DNA from: Paragyromitra xinjiangensis
Taxonomy: Eukaryota > Ascomycota > Pezizomycetes > Pezizales > Discinaceae
Assembly: GCA_038503065.1 (NCBI GenBank)
Contig: JBCAMK010000019.1
Coordinates: forward strand, 496,001-560,000
Direction: 5' to 3'
DNA: 64,000 bases
The position numbers and the translations under genes were made by a program. Under the pieces are notes generated by a model that was given only the letters and a program-made list of their open reading frames with translations, was not told the DNA's origin and ran no database searches. Below, in pieces: positions 1 through 13,225 of this stretch (position 1 is its first letter; each line of letters starts with the position of its first letter).

Positions 1-3000
1 TAAGGGGGTGGCCCGTGTTGTTGTTTCCCCGAGCATAATGCCTTGTCACAGGCGAATACAAACCGGAAGCCCGCCAAACTAGCCTAAGATGCTCAGCGTT
101 AAGCTACCAGAATAACCCAGGGGTAGACTGGCCCATGCACACTCACAGATGGTCACTCGATCACGAGTGCCGCCACCACTTATGGCCTTTCCGTTACGGG
201 GGAAGCCTTAGGTGCCTACCGTAAATGATGAAGACATGGGGTTAAAAGTGTCCATGCGACCTCCACTCATCTAGGTTCGGTGCTCGAATTGCGAGACATG
301 AGCTAGCGTAGCTTTGGACTGTAGGATCGATGTTTCCGCCTCGCTCTTTAGTGATAAGAGTGCTACTAACTTGTGCTTCTGGGTATCATGTAGTGCCGCC
401 TTAACACAAAAGCTCTGCTCGGTTGCTGGTGGTTAAGGGTTGGTTTATGCGGTGTCGTCTTTGCCGTCGTTGTTTCGCAGCCACGGAAAGGCCCATCAGG
501 TCAGTCTTTAAAGGGGTTCCGGTGCGTGACCGAGATAACCTAACTCTGAGGGAAATTTGAATGCAAGTATGAGCGAAATTGAACGAGCCATTTCACTGAA
601 GCTGTCTGCAGCCCAATGTACGTCTGTGTTTATCACCAAGAGGTGCCCAGGAACCCAGATGACCGAACGGTAACCGAAAAACTTCCCAGGCCTCAAGCGA
701 CGAGCTTGATAGATAACGGCACTGATTTCTTATTCTTTCAAGCGCGTTCCGGTGACGATATTCGGATGAAGTTTCCTATCGCCGTAGTAGAAGAGGTTTA
801 AGAAACCTTTAATCGCTTGCCTAAAAAGCGGGGGTGACCTTGGCTGTTCGCCAATCTCAGTGCACCGGTTACTCTTTCATTCCTTTGGCGGTTATGTGGT
901 TCTGGATGGATATTTTTGCCTCTCGCTATGGCAGGTATTTCCGGTTGCCGTATAGTTGCACAAGCGAAATGGGCGTGCAGGCGTACGTAAATATCTTGCT
1001 GCGCATTATCAATTTTGTCTGTCATATTCTGGATGTGACCATTTGTGGTTTCAGGTGTTTTTTTTTTTTGGTGATGAGCATGTGAAGTTCTGATGTGCAA
1101 GTTCATCCGGTGTTTCGGTAGTTATTGCATGCAGTTTGGTTGGAGTTGATTGGAGTTGCCAAACAGCGAAAGGTACAGCTATCCGGATAGGTGAATAGCC
1201 GTAAGACATGAGCTATGAGATTTCTCAAGGTAATAGGATTAGATGCCGCTGCCATGACTGCACGTGTCCGGCACTACTAGTGATGGTTCGTGGGTATTGG
1301 TTTCCAATATTCCCATTGTAGCGCTGCGCATTTGATGAATTTTGTTCTGCGCGCCGTCCTTTTTTCTTTTTCTTTTCCTATGGTATTTTGAGGTATTTTG
1401 CCGAACCTAGCTGGATTGTTTTCCGGGTCGGTATTAATCAGTGGGTTTTGTTGGTGTCTCCCATGGGTCGATTCAGGTTGGTTGGTGTTGCGTGCTATTG
1501 CGCGCCATTGCGTGTCTGCGCAGATGAACTCTGGTGGACGGTGGACGGTAGATCGTTCGGATTAAAAATAGTCGCCGGCGGTTAGATTTTTTGACTTTCG
1601 TGAACCGCCTAGCGCTATAAAGTGCTTTTGTTGGATGTCTCCTTAATTTTCCGTGTAGTAATTGGCGAGTAGGTTGATGGCCTGAACTGTAACATTAAGA
1701 AACACCAAGATCGGCGGTTGGATGGATGGACTTTTGTTGTATTACCTATCACAATCTTGGTATAGGGCTCGTTTAATTAGAGTTCGGTGTAACTGCCCAT
1801 CGGATTTCGCAGCTTCCGTGATTTCCGTGATGTTTTTGTGTTTTGCGTGCATAAATGTCTTGGGTTAAAACACCCTTTCCCGCCCGGTCGCGACGGGGCG
1901 ATTTCTCTCTTTCTAACAGTGTTGACTGTCGAAGTATAAAGGCGATGGTTGACTATCGAAGTTTCCTCGTGAGTTCATCTGGTTGCAGTCGACATTTCAA
2001 GGAGGCTGCCCATGTCGGGGGTTTTATTCAGGCCCGGGGTGCAACCTTGCACTGCTGCGCGCCGTTGTGCGCCGTTGCGCGCTGTCGCACACGCCCATCC
2101 TCGTGCGCACGTCCACTCACAACAGCAGTGGAAGGGGGAAACCCAGGGGATAAAATGCTTAACACTTGAGCCTCCTTCTTGGCACTTCTGTACCGGCGGG
2201 ACCACCCCGTTGCGCAACGGAGGTCGTGCCGTACAGCGGCCAGAGCACGATTGGTCTGGAGCCACACCCGTAAATATTAACGGCTGCTCGACCGAGAAGC
2301 TGTAGTTGATACCCAGGCTGTTGCTGGAGGAACAGATGTCGTTCGTGTGCATAAGGGTGCCTTGTTGTCCGCGGAGGCGAGATTGGGAATGCCATTGGCG
2401 TGAACCTTAGATGATCGACCTTGGATTTGTTCGGTGGCTATGAAGGGCACGGGGTGCCATCCGCGAAGTGTTCGCGCAAGGCACCGTTGAGGCCCTTAGA
2501 GCCACAGCACGAATTCCAGCCCAATACTTCAGGTTCGTCCCAATTCATGATTCTGGAACCCCGCCACGGCGGAAAACACAGAGAGTGGAAAAGAAAAGGA
2601 AGAAGCGGAAAAGAAGCGGAAAAGAAAGGGAAGAGAAAGGCAATATAAACTTCGCAGAACGGCATCTCTGCTGGGCGCAACTGAACACGGAGGTTTTTCC
2701 TAATCGGGAGAGCTAACCGGAAACGTTTCTTGGTTCGGTTGAAAGATCCCTGAGGCGGGAGTACCCGTGTGACTAAACGGAGCGGGTTATTCGCTAGCGA
2801 GAGTGTAACCATGGTCATGGCACTGTTGTGCATATCGATTGTTTATCGCCAAAACAATAATCGTCGTTACCGAAAAAACAAAAATGGGTGTCAACACAGG
2901 AATGTTTCTGTTGACGTTCCACACAGATGTTGCGTCATTATTTCACATGTTGTCTAAGCAGAGATATGTTTGACAGGTTTCAGATCTGCGGGTTTTGCTG

Positions 3001-4699
3001 ACACAATAGGAGGAATAGGTTTGGGTGTTGGATCCATGATTCACCTAGCCCTCTGCGTGCACACTGTGGTAAGAGCAGGAGGCTCAAGTCTGAGGATCCC
3101 TCTAACAACCGCATGTGCTCTGGTACTATTGTCAATTTCTGTGGGTCATGTGTATCTGGGGGGAATTTGGGCATTAATCTTGTGCCAATTGCTCCTAGGC
3201 GCCGTTTCCCCCTGTAAACGTTTGAAATCAACACTACGGTACATAGGTATAGCACAGCGCGAACACAGCATCAATACCACCCCGATCTGATGTACAAGCG
3301 AAGGAGAGGCAAAGAGGCAACATATTGAGGATAGGTGAGGGGTAGACCAGATACTGAGGTAGATGCGGACTCAGGTCCGAATACTCAAATTTGTTCAAGG
3401 CCTATTTTCCAGGTCTTCCGGGGTGTCTGGATACCGCCGGTGGTTCAGGGTTCCATCCTGGCGCGTAAACGGAAACATTTCCCGGATGAAGATCTGTAAA
3501 TCCCCTCAGCAACAACGGACGGTAAAAAAATATGGGTTTGCACTACCACCATGAACAATATCACCTTTGCCGAGTTCTGTAACTGCTTGTGCCAATCGAA
3601 TAGTAATCCTTCTTGAGGAAGCCCGTCAAGTGACCGGTCAATGAGTGTTTAACCTATCCCAAGCTGGACTCGAGTGTCAGCAACATGAGTAGAGCCGAGA
3701 ACTTACACAACATTAAGGTAATACGATAGTGTTAAAATGATAACTATAGTCTCTACGGTTGGGTGCGGGGGGTGTAAGGTTATACACCCTGTATTGGTTG
3801 ATGAATAAAACGAAGAGATGAGGCTGAAGAGGGGATTATATAGTACATGACCCCATGACCCCATGTAGCGCTAGGTTAGTGCAATTCAAGAAGGTCCTCC
3901 ATGTCTATGATCACGGGGACATATTACAACATCTATCACTATGGCGTGCTTTATCTGAAAATAGGTTTTATAACCCTCTACCAGGTGGGGGATGAAAAAA
4001 ATGTGTTGGGTAGTAGATCCACTGGTTGTTAATAACCGCAGTGATCGGCAACCAACACCCCGACGGATCTACTGGAAGCTTGGTCGTGGGGGCCTGCGAA
4101 GATGTAGTACACATAATGTACTTGGCTGATCGTGCGTAGCATCCATCATTAATCTCTCGCTGCATCTAGAGCGAGGCGAAGCATATGTGCTTGTTGTAAT
4201 CTGCTGTGTAAGAAAGACACCACGTTCTGGAGGGTATACTATATCCCATAAGACTGCTTATTAGTATAACAAATACCTAGCACGCAGTAGACCCATCCCA
4301 AAAATTGAGGGAAAATCGGTAGAATCTCGGATCGCTAATAGACACTTAGAAATCATATCAATAATAATAACTAAATTTCCAAGGGCTCATCATACTGTAG
4401 TAATAATCTACCTAACATTTTACTGACATGGGCCTGCACACCCCACAATCGAGCGGTACTCATCCCGCACGAATCAACACCCTACCAACCCGATGAGCAT
4501 CCCTCATCCCCAGCCCACCAGTAAGAACTAACCATCCCAGCCCAACGATCAAAGTGCAAAATAAAGATGAGTGACATGTTTCAATTACCACTAAGAAAAA
4601 CAACAAATACTAGCAAACTAGTAATTTCTCCATTTTATACCATCTGGTGTGTGTAACGAACAAACGCTCCTCCCAACTAGCTACCTAATGTCCACAAAA
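1..4699. other. gene-free region
   Basis: No open frame here looks like a protein I recognise, and frames longer than about 100 codons are absent or low-complexity. The stretch holds a GC-rich imperfect palindrome near 2190-2234, a purine-only tract around 2570-2640, and G/T-rich stretches at about 1390-1600. A frame at 2970-3290 is hydrophobic but lacks a proper ATG, so I do not call it. Confidence 0.5.
2190..2234. repeat. GC-rich imperfect palindrome
   Basis: The core CCGTTGCGCAACGG (2207-2220) is a perfect 14-base palindrome. It is flanked by further, imperfectly complementary bases running out to GTAC at both ends. Similar GCGCGCCGTTG strings occur about 150 bases upstream (2050-2080). 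Its function is unknown; it may be a remnant of a repeat. Confidence 0.6.
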
Positions 4700-6684
4700 C
4701 TAAAAAGTGCTTCCCGCCAACCGGCTCGCCGCATTCTTGGCATCCAACCTATCTTCATCCCCCGTTTCCTCCTCCTCTTTAATCCCCTGTGTCCCCGCCC
4801 CCCCACCATTCAAGCCAACATCCGCCGCGCCCGGCCGATTCACCCCCGGAACCCTTTGCACACCACTCCACGCATCGCCACTAGGGCCCTGACTAACTCT
4901 CAAGCTCGCCCTCCGACTCGCCGGCGGCGCGTCTCGTCCAAGCCGACTCAGTCCACCGCTAGCATCAATTGCGCGGACATCAGGTCTGACAGACTCTAGG
5001 GTGGCGAGGGTGCGACGCTCGGCCTCAATCTGTCGTAGACAGTAATCGCGAATACTGCTTCTCATATCGCGAGCTGTACGGGCGAACCATTTACGGCGTT
5101 CGAGGACGAGGTTTCCGGTGACGCGGTTGACTTTGGCTTCGAGGGCTAGTTCGGCGCTTTTAGCTTCCTCGAGGGAGGTGAGCGCTTCATCGACTTTGTC
5201 ACGTTTGAGGGCGCCTTTTCCTTTGAGGACTTCGACAGTTTGGAGCTTTGAACGGGTGTCTTTGCGGGCGGCTTCGAGCTCTCGCATGAGAATTTGTCGG
5301 TTGGTGAGGGTTTCTTTGACGATGAAGGCGTCTGAGGAGTGGTAGTTGAGGGGATCGCCGAGGGTTGTGGCTTCGGCGGTGGCTTGTGCTGCGTGGTAGT
5401 CGCCGACGGATTGGATGGTTTTGCCGAGTTTGCGGAAGGCGTTGGACATGCCTGGATGAGTTTCGGTTTGGGAGAGGGAGAAGAGACGGATGCCAAGTTC
5501 GGATTCGGCGAGGCCGACGCCTGTGGGTGTTAGTAGTAAGAGAGTGATTGGGAGTTGGAATAGTCAAGGATTTGGTATCTTGGCGTTCTAGCTCCCCCGT
5601 TGAAAATGGTACATACCTCTTCTACTTTTCACAACACGATCCACCTTCTGCCCTGTCTCCATAGTCCCCAAATAAAACGCTTTCACAACCGGTCTTGCCC
5701 CCTCCAACTCAGGCGTATCGTCCGCTGGGGGTGCAAACTGCTTAATAACCCGTCTCCGTACTCCCGTCGCTGGCTGCTTCCGTCTCACAACAGGAGAATA
5801 ACCAAAATCACTCTCAACAAAGAATACCATCTCCTCATCACGGATCAACACATCATTAGAGCAAATTGTGTTGAGCCAGCGCTGCATGGTAGCACGCACA
5901 CGGGCTTCATCTTCATCGGTGCCCACACCGGCGGAGGTGGATGGTGGGGGAACTGCTGGGACTATACAGTCTGGGTTGGAAGAGAGGAGATGGTTTGCAA
6001 GTTTTTGGAACTCGGGGTGGGTGCGGCGGACGTCCCGGAATTGAGTCGTGCGGAATTTGGGGAGGTTGGTCTGGGGTGGAAATTAGTTGTATGTACTTAG
6101 TGTGATCATCGAATAGGAAACCTCTATGCACTATCATATCTAGAAGTGGCCACAAAGTTTGGGGGACTCACGTGAACATCAAACCTCAATATGGGATCCT
6201 TCCTCCCCGTCCTTTCCAGAGCTGTGACCCTCGCCTGCAGCTTATACACAGGTCTCTGTCCCTGCTGCTGCTGCTGCTGCTGCTGGCCCCGAAAGCTCCC
6301 CTGACTCTGCGTCTCAGGTCTCTGCCCATTCCCATTTCCGTCCCGTTGTTCCTCTTCAACATGATCATGGTGTTCAGCCGTGGGTGGAGTTCTCGGACTC
6401 GTAACGCCCTCCCCCGCAAAGCCGGGATTGCGGAACCCGGTATTGTCGTCATCGTGTTGCTGCAACGTCGGGGACCCAAATATGGGGTCATCAGCGGTGG
6501 GTCGGATCGGGGTGTGGGTGAATGTTGGGGCGAAGGGACTTTGGAGGGGCTCGGTGTGGTCTTCTGGGAGAAGAGTGGGTGAGGCTGGGTGTGTGGTTGT
6601 TGGGGTGTGGGGTTGGGCGAATGGGTTGGCTTCGGAGGGGTCGCCGAAGCCGCCGGTGTCGGAGACGAGGGCGGAGTAGTCCAT
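4700..6684 (-). CDS. vps17: Vps17-like retromer sorting nexin (PX-BAR)
   Basis: This is a retromer subunit that, with Vps5, forms the membrane-bending sorting-nexin dimer recycling cargo from endosomes to the Golgi. Three exons read 6684..6172, 6070..5617 and 5520..4700 on the minus strand (595 codons plus stop). The introns are 101 and 96 nt with GTGAGT and GTATGT donors, and the second has a TACTAAC branch point. Residues 1-146 are a low-complexity Pro/Thr/His-rich tail with an eight-Gln run. A PX domain begins at about residue 147 (RPVYKLQARV) and contains the RRTHPEF basic motif; it is followed by FFVESDFGYSP, typical of Vps17. From about residue 323 lies a helical BAR region. The last ~100 residues are Gly/Glu-rich and probably disordered. 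The first ATG in frame is used. The intron positions fall cleanly inside conserved PX and BAR sequence, so the model is firm. Confidence 0.88.
6262..6285 (-). repeat. CAG/CTG run encoding polyglutamine in vps17
   Basis: Eight uninterrupted CTG triplets on the plus strand encode an eight-glutamine stretch just before the PX domain. An uninterrupted trinucleotide tract is likely to vary in length between strains. Confidence 0.85.
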
Positions 6685-9600
6685 TGCTTGGGTGTGTGTA
6701 TGGAGTATGGGCTATGGGAGGGGCTGTGGTGGTGGCGAGGGTAAGTTATGGGTGATGCATGAGAGATGGTGGTGGGAAGCTGGAGGTGGGAGGTTGATGA
6801 TGGTTGAGAGATGGGATATCCGTGGCCAGAGGTAACGGGGTTTTGGGTATCCATGTTTCTGGTTCTGGGAAACACGATGGAGGGGTGAAAATGTGGATTA
6901 TGTATTATATCAAGGTTTTAGAATTTTTCGTATCTATTTTCATGATATTAAATGAAGGTTTTGAACTTGAAAATGGATTTAGAGAATAAAACGTGGGGTT
7001 TTGTGTGTGGCTGTGTAACATGAGCGCCGCATTCTGCTGTGAGCTTGTTGCGGAGTGTGGCGCATATTAGTAGCTCTGTCATTGGCCCCAAGGTCAGGTG
7101 GAGCTAAGATGTTTCCACAGATCATAGCCTTGCAATTGATTTCCATTTGCTGTAGTTAGACCTATGATGATGATGGTGCTGGGCTCTCACTGCCGATTTC
7201 ACTATTGGCGTTTTAAGTTCTTCTTGGGACAGGTTTATTAGACAGCATCACAGGCCACTCGAACGTTTCAGTCAGCTGAACAGATAATGGCTAGCTGATA
7301 CTTGGGGATGCCTATATATTAAGTGGGTGATGGGGCGGATACATCCATGCTCCGCCGTAGCATTGGTAACCTGTTTAAAGGCGGCTCACGAGGGACGTTC
7401 TATCAGGGTGTGATAGTTTAACAGGCTACTCGTCTCATTGGCTAATTCTATGGCTATTCTTTGTTCGCTAATTTTGAGCCTGTCGACATCATAGCACAAC
7501 CAACCCCACGTCTTCATCATCCATCGCCGTCCTCCTTCCTTTTCTTCTCATAATGTTCTTCCCCCATCTCGTTACTCGAGTCTATCAAAATCATTTACAA
7601 TGTATTCAAATTCTCTGCGAAAAGCCCTTGTTGCTACGGAGTACACATGAATTTCAAACACTTACCGCTGGCAAACGCGAGATAATGCAAGAGTTCATTT
7701 AGTCTGCTAGTTTGAACATAGCACACTACTCTCTTCGGCAGTATGGAAAACGAGATATGGAATTTACCTCCATCACCTTCACCAAGCATCGCCCATTTAC
7801 TCACAAGACGCATGCGCAGCCGGAAGGTTTCCAACCAGCCACCCGCTAACTGACAATAAGCCCACGTTCTCAGCACATGATTCTTTCAACAACCATTATC
7901 CAGCAAATACCCACCATAGAAAAGATCCAACCATAGCATGGTATAAAATTTAACGGTCTGTCTTATGCCGCATTAATACCCGCTGTACGCTCTTCGACAA
8001 CATCTCATTTCTGGCTACGCCTAGAATCATATCGAGTCTTTCCTTCCAATAATCTATCTCTCTTCATTGTAAAGGTGATAGCCACGATCATCCCAAGTAA
8101 TCACCATACAGTGGTATCACCAGCAATATTCACGTTGCATATTGCTTTGGAAGTAATTCTAGCCCGCCTGATGAATCAATCGATGTGCTTGACTTTCCGA
8201 AAGACGGAAGGTTCGATATTCGCTCGTTTCTATACGTTCTGTGCATTCCTTTGCGTTCGCCTATGGACTATCGGTGACTGGCTTGGCCGCAACCCCGGCT
8301 TATGGCTTGATCATGCTTAGGTGTTAGCTCATGATGATACTGCCGTTTTATTAAGTTTCAACGAGCTCATGGCGGGATGGACATTGTTTGTATACATCCC
8401 AGTAGGTTGGATAATTCTGCTTGATAGCATATCTTGAGGTTTTTTATTACGTTGTTGATAGATACTTATCTTGCTGGTGGGTTGACTCTATCCTTTATCT
8501 TTCCTTGAATGGGTTTCTCTGACTGTGAATGCTAGGTTGAGTAGCTCGGGGAGCGTATCAAAATGGTACAATCATTGAAGCGATAATCGCAGAGTTTGCT
8601 GGTGTTATCAATATTGAACCTTTAGCTACGTATATGGAGCTCGGAGGGCGACTTGAGTTGTTTATAGGTTTGTTGGCTGTGGATCATTCCCGATCAAAAA
8701 TACAGACCATTTTCTACAGGGTTTATTAGGGGTATCTTGAATGTTGGGTTGGGTTGGGTGGTTCGGCATTAGCTGCTTTCCTCTCTTTTACTCTTTCACC
8801 GGGTTAATCGAGTTTCTGATCGGAGTCGCGGGATCGATAGAAAAACATTTCATGCTACCACCTAGATGGGTTCTAAAAATTGACTCGCTTGGCCTATTAT
8901 GCCCTTGGAGTCTCTAGGATATTTGGTCTCTGCGTATTTTCTTGCCGACGGTAATCGTACGGCTACGATATTCAGGAATCTCGAAATCTGGCATCATGGG
9001 ACCCAGTGAATTGTTTGAGAAGTGTTGTCTGGCACCGGACGGTTTTTCCTGGGTATTCTGCAGTTTTGGGCCTTAAAAGGGCCTTGGCCATGTTTGAGGG
9101 CTAAGTTCGCAGTCATTAGAGTGGGTGATAACCTTAAGTGGTTTATCTTATCTTGAGGTCCGGAACTGCCAGGGGGATAGTACAGGAGTAATATCTAGCG
9201 TTCATATTCTCCAGCGGGATGAGAGAAAGTAGGAGATCGGCTTCTGTGGTGGGCTGAAGATTACGGGAGCGTGTTGCGATTATGGAGGCATGGTCGGCTT
9301 CTTGAGGATATCCACATGGCTGGTATCTCTCTGGGTTGAGGGAAGATCAGAGTTATAATACGGTCAGGATCTAGTTCTGTTATCTCTCGTGTGACCGCTT
9401 GTTTGCGGTGAGATAGTATTGTCGGTTCGATTGCTTGACGGATATACCGTATATGACATTAATGGCAAGTTGTGGCTAACCAAATATTTCGTGTTTATCC
9501 AATCACTAGGGCACAATAGGTCTTTTGGTCTGGATGAGATAAATCCGAGATTTGGGTCCACAATAAGTCATCGCTGATCTACCAAGTAGTATTCTCGAGG

Positions 9601-12600
9601 ATCGCAAGCTTTTAAAAAAACAGTGGTCACGAGCACGCCTAGGATATATCAGGGATCGAGATTCATAGCATTCGGAGCTATTGTTACCAGCACCGGTACC
9701 ATCAGTAATAGCCGTCTTTACCGTACCTCTAAGGCCAGGCGAGCCCCACGTAGCACCGAAACAAGGATCACCCCAGAAAACGTTGATCAGCCCTACCCGT
9801 CGGAAAAAGTAGCCAAACCTGTTGCAATATTGCTTCTTTCTGCGTTACGCCACGTGTGTGTTTGGCATGAGATAAGGTGATTACGGAGATAGCCGCTGGG
9901 CCCAATCACAATATCACTCAGCAGGATTATGTGGTACCTTGAATTGTTTGTTTGGAGAAAAGTTGCCTATTTTCTGGGTGTTTGAAATTCGCGTATTTCG
10001 ATGAACTGGACATTTATGGTGTGTCTCTAGATGAATTTTGTGTTGAGGCTGCTGACTAGTTGGGTGTCTTAGTGCACAAACTTGCTTGTGTGTGTTGTGA
10101 GATGATACATGGTAAAAATGCATACTATCCTTCCTTCTATCCAAGATCTATTGGGGATTCAGGCCAGAAAGAGTGTGTATTTGGGTTGTAGGTTTAGAAT
10201 TAATCAGCCCTTGATTGATGGTCTTAACTATTCGGACTCACTTTTACCTGATAGAACACCTAGGAGAAACAGAGGGGGAGATCCAGTCGCACGTGGTGTA
10301 ATTGACACAAGGAATTTTGTAGCCCAGGCTGACTGTGCAAGGTTATTCGTCAAAGTAATTATTTGGAGGAAGATAAACATCATTTGGGCAACTGGACTGC
10401 TGCCAATAATAACTTGTTCCAGACAATGTCCCACAAATTAAGGATGAGGAACCCAGAATATGTTCATCTTACAGGTGCTATTGTAAAGAAGATTGTCAAG
10501 TATAGGTACGAGGGAGGGAAGCCCTTACATCCTACTGCAGGAACATGGCATGAAGTCTGTATCAACCGTGGATAGTCAGGAAATGTTTCAGCTTCAAATC
10601 AGGACTGAATGAACGAACATGAGTGTAACACCACATGGGCCTGGGTTCATGGTGGAGAACGTATGGTGGTTGGCGGTTGACGGTTGGCGGTTTACTTCCT
10701 TAAGCGAAAAGAGATGCCTTATGTACATCGTGGATATAACTATCAGAAGTGGTGAAGCCCGTGGGAAAATAAATGACTCGCAGGGAGTGTATCTTCAGGG
10801 AAAAGCTGTTCTGATATATTGCTTATTCTACAGGCAGCTTGATTCGGAGTTTATCTCTCATGTAGGCCTTGTCGACACGGAGATGGGATCGTACTATTGG
10901 GAGTGACGTAAAGAAGAAGTTGGTTCCAATTTGGGTGTCAAACTGCCAATCATACCTAGTTATTTGATACACCCGAGAGAGATTGATCAAATATATGCTT
11001 TTGCTGGTCTATACACTTTGGACAGACTAGTTATCCTCCTGATATCTTTCGCAGAGGAAATGATCCAACCAGTCTCATGGGCGGGACATATAGACTTGGT
11101 GACTGTATTTACCAAGTAGCAATATTTCTGCAGTGCGATTGATTGCGGGACGTCGTTAGTCTCCCACTAAGGGACCTTTTAGTCATCATCAGCTAGATAC
11201 ATTGATATAAGTAGAACCACTCGGAGTGGGGCTCCTAATAGGATCATCATCACTATTATCTATCATAGACCGTCCTACATTGATGGCCATCGTATGATCC
11301 TGAGGTCGAGACGAGCCATTTCTGGAGGACCGTAAACCCGAATATTCACCGAAAGCGCAAACTTCTGCTTCGCAACTGGCTTGGTGATGTGAACATAAGA
11401 AACACACTAAGCCTAATTGGGTTTGGTTCGAGACAACTTCGCAACTTCGTAACCTCGTCATGGCGGGTTATCAGGGAACACCCAATCATACTTATACTGA
11501 GGGAATGCCACTTCACATGAAATTCGGAGCTTTAGGCGGTACGATAGGTCGCCAGAAAAGCGAGGTGTAGGTGTAAGGCATTGTGAAAAAATTGTGGAGA
11601 TAGATCTTTAATATGTTGGAGCACAGTAATGCTGCCTGCTGTATTAGGGATTGATCATTGACCGGGTTGGTGGCGTCTGAGCGAAGAAGGAGCGATTGAT
11701 CACATTGAAAAGTTGCTATGATATTGTCATGGGGGCTGAGAGAGCGGAAGATATATTCTGTACATTGACCGTGAGCCGCGTATATATAAGGTTTTAGGGG
11801 ATTTGGTATTTCTTCCTTGTCTTAAGACTACATGTGGTTACTGGTTGTTTTTCTTTGAGTGTAGACTTTCTCCTCCATCCTTAGCTGTTTGTTGGGTTGC
11901 AATTGGCTAGCGCTAGATCGACGAATTCTTGTATTGGTCCGCGTACTAGGTGTATTTCACAAGATACGTATTTTCTTGTAATACATGTATAAGTATGAGG
12001 AAGTAAAAAGTGACATGTTTAGTTTTTATGGGCGGCGAACCTCGTGATAAGTTTATTAGCCTAACGTTTCACTAGGCGAATGGTTACACTAGTTTCCAAT
12101 AGATTGGGCCACGGGATTTCTGTATTGTTATGGTTTGTCGTTTGGGTACGGTGTTCGGTTTCGTCCTATGTGCTAGTAATGAATCATAGAGTTTGTGAAT
12201 TACCACCGCTGTAATATAAGCTTTGGTGCTATCTTTAATAAATGTCTTCTTGGTTTAGCATAGAAATGTAAAGTAGGGATCAAAGCGATGATGTTCTTCC
12301 GGAGTGGCCACTTGATGTCCGATTTCTGTGATTGTGGTCGGTTGCTGCCATCCTCTGCAGGGTGAATTTAAGCTTTGAGGGTTTATCGATTACTCATGAT
12401 CTGAACTACATGTATGCGTTTGAGTTACCCTTTCGCCTTGTCTGTTCATTTTATGAGTGTTGGTTCGCTCATGTCTACATGTAATAGAAGGAGTTACCAG
12501 AGCCGTGTTGTTCCTATCTTTGAAAACAGTGTTACGAAAAGATAACGAGCATACCAATGATGTACAAGAATATAGACTAATCAACTCAAAGTGCCCCTTT

Positions 12601-12728
12601 TCTATGTAGATATTCCTTTAGCCTTCAAACCCCTGTAAGTTATAACCGTAATCGTCCGCAGCCCATTACTTTTTCATCATCGCCACTATTAATATTTTTT
12701 ACAGCGATTTTAGCACCAACACAGATAC
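6685..12728. other. gene-free region
   Basis: About 6 kb with no recognisable coding sequence. Frames of 60-110 codons exist (for example 10109-10441 plus) but show no family signature and no exon-type base-composition profile. The first ~200 bases (6685-6880) remain strongly G/T-rich on the plus strand, which is what the 5' leader of minus-strand vps17 would look like. I see no tandem array or tRNA here. Confidence 0.5.
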
Positions 12729-13225
12729 ATGGTTTTAGATAAGGTTCTTAGCAGCTTAGGCCTTGACACCCCTACAGTGGGCGAGTTAGACGACTATAAA
12801 AACTCCTACACCTTCCAAGAACGTCGAGAAGCAGCCCGGGAATTACTTGCAAGCAAACCTAACAATATCCCCGTATGTATACAAATTCTCTCTCCAAATT
12901 TCTAGAAAACACCCACAAACGGTAGCAGATCGTATGCGAGAGATTCTCAAGCAGCAAAAGCAGCATCCCATGCATGCCACGCCGGGTCTTTGCACTTCCT
13001 CCGTATCTAAGGGTCGCGGATCTATTGCATATGGTCCGCTTTAGGCTAAAACTGAGTAGTACAGAGGTATTGTTTTTGTTTATAAACGGATATCTTATGC
13101 CGACGGGTGCGGAGTTGAGGACGGTGTTCGAGACGCAGAAGGATGAAGACGGGTGGTTGTATGTTACGTATGGTAGCGAGAATACGTTTGGTGGGGGCGA
13201 GCGGTTGTATGAGGCTAATGGGTAG
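12729..13225 (+). CDS. divergent Atg8-family ubiquitin-like protein
   Basis: Two exons, 12729..12872 and 12929..13225, are joined across a 56-nt intron (GTATGT donor, CAG acceptor) that falls exactly inside the conserved IP|VCE segment. The product is 146 residues, against about 116-120 for ordinary Atg8. Atg8 is conjugated to phosphatidylethanolamine on autophagosome membranes. Visible family features are a YTFQERREAARE helix, NIPIVCE, a ubiquitin-like core, and a strongly conserved end, KDEDGWLYVTY..ENTFG. This is followed by Gly-Gly and ten residues that Atg4 would have to remove. Differences from canonical Atg8 are an extra ~20 residues at the N-terminus, the pre-IP basic residue replaced by Asn, and the K-Y-L strand of the ligand pocket reading V-F-A. 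I read it as a second, diverged Atg8 rather than the housekeeping copy; a locus under relaxed selection is possible. No symbol is given because orthology to ATG8 itself is doubtful. Confidence 0.8.

Noticed and set aside
2970..3290. 106-codon hydrophobic plus-strand frame
   Set aside because: No ATG at its start, no recognisable family, and no exon-type composition profile. It could be chance in GC-balanced sequence.
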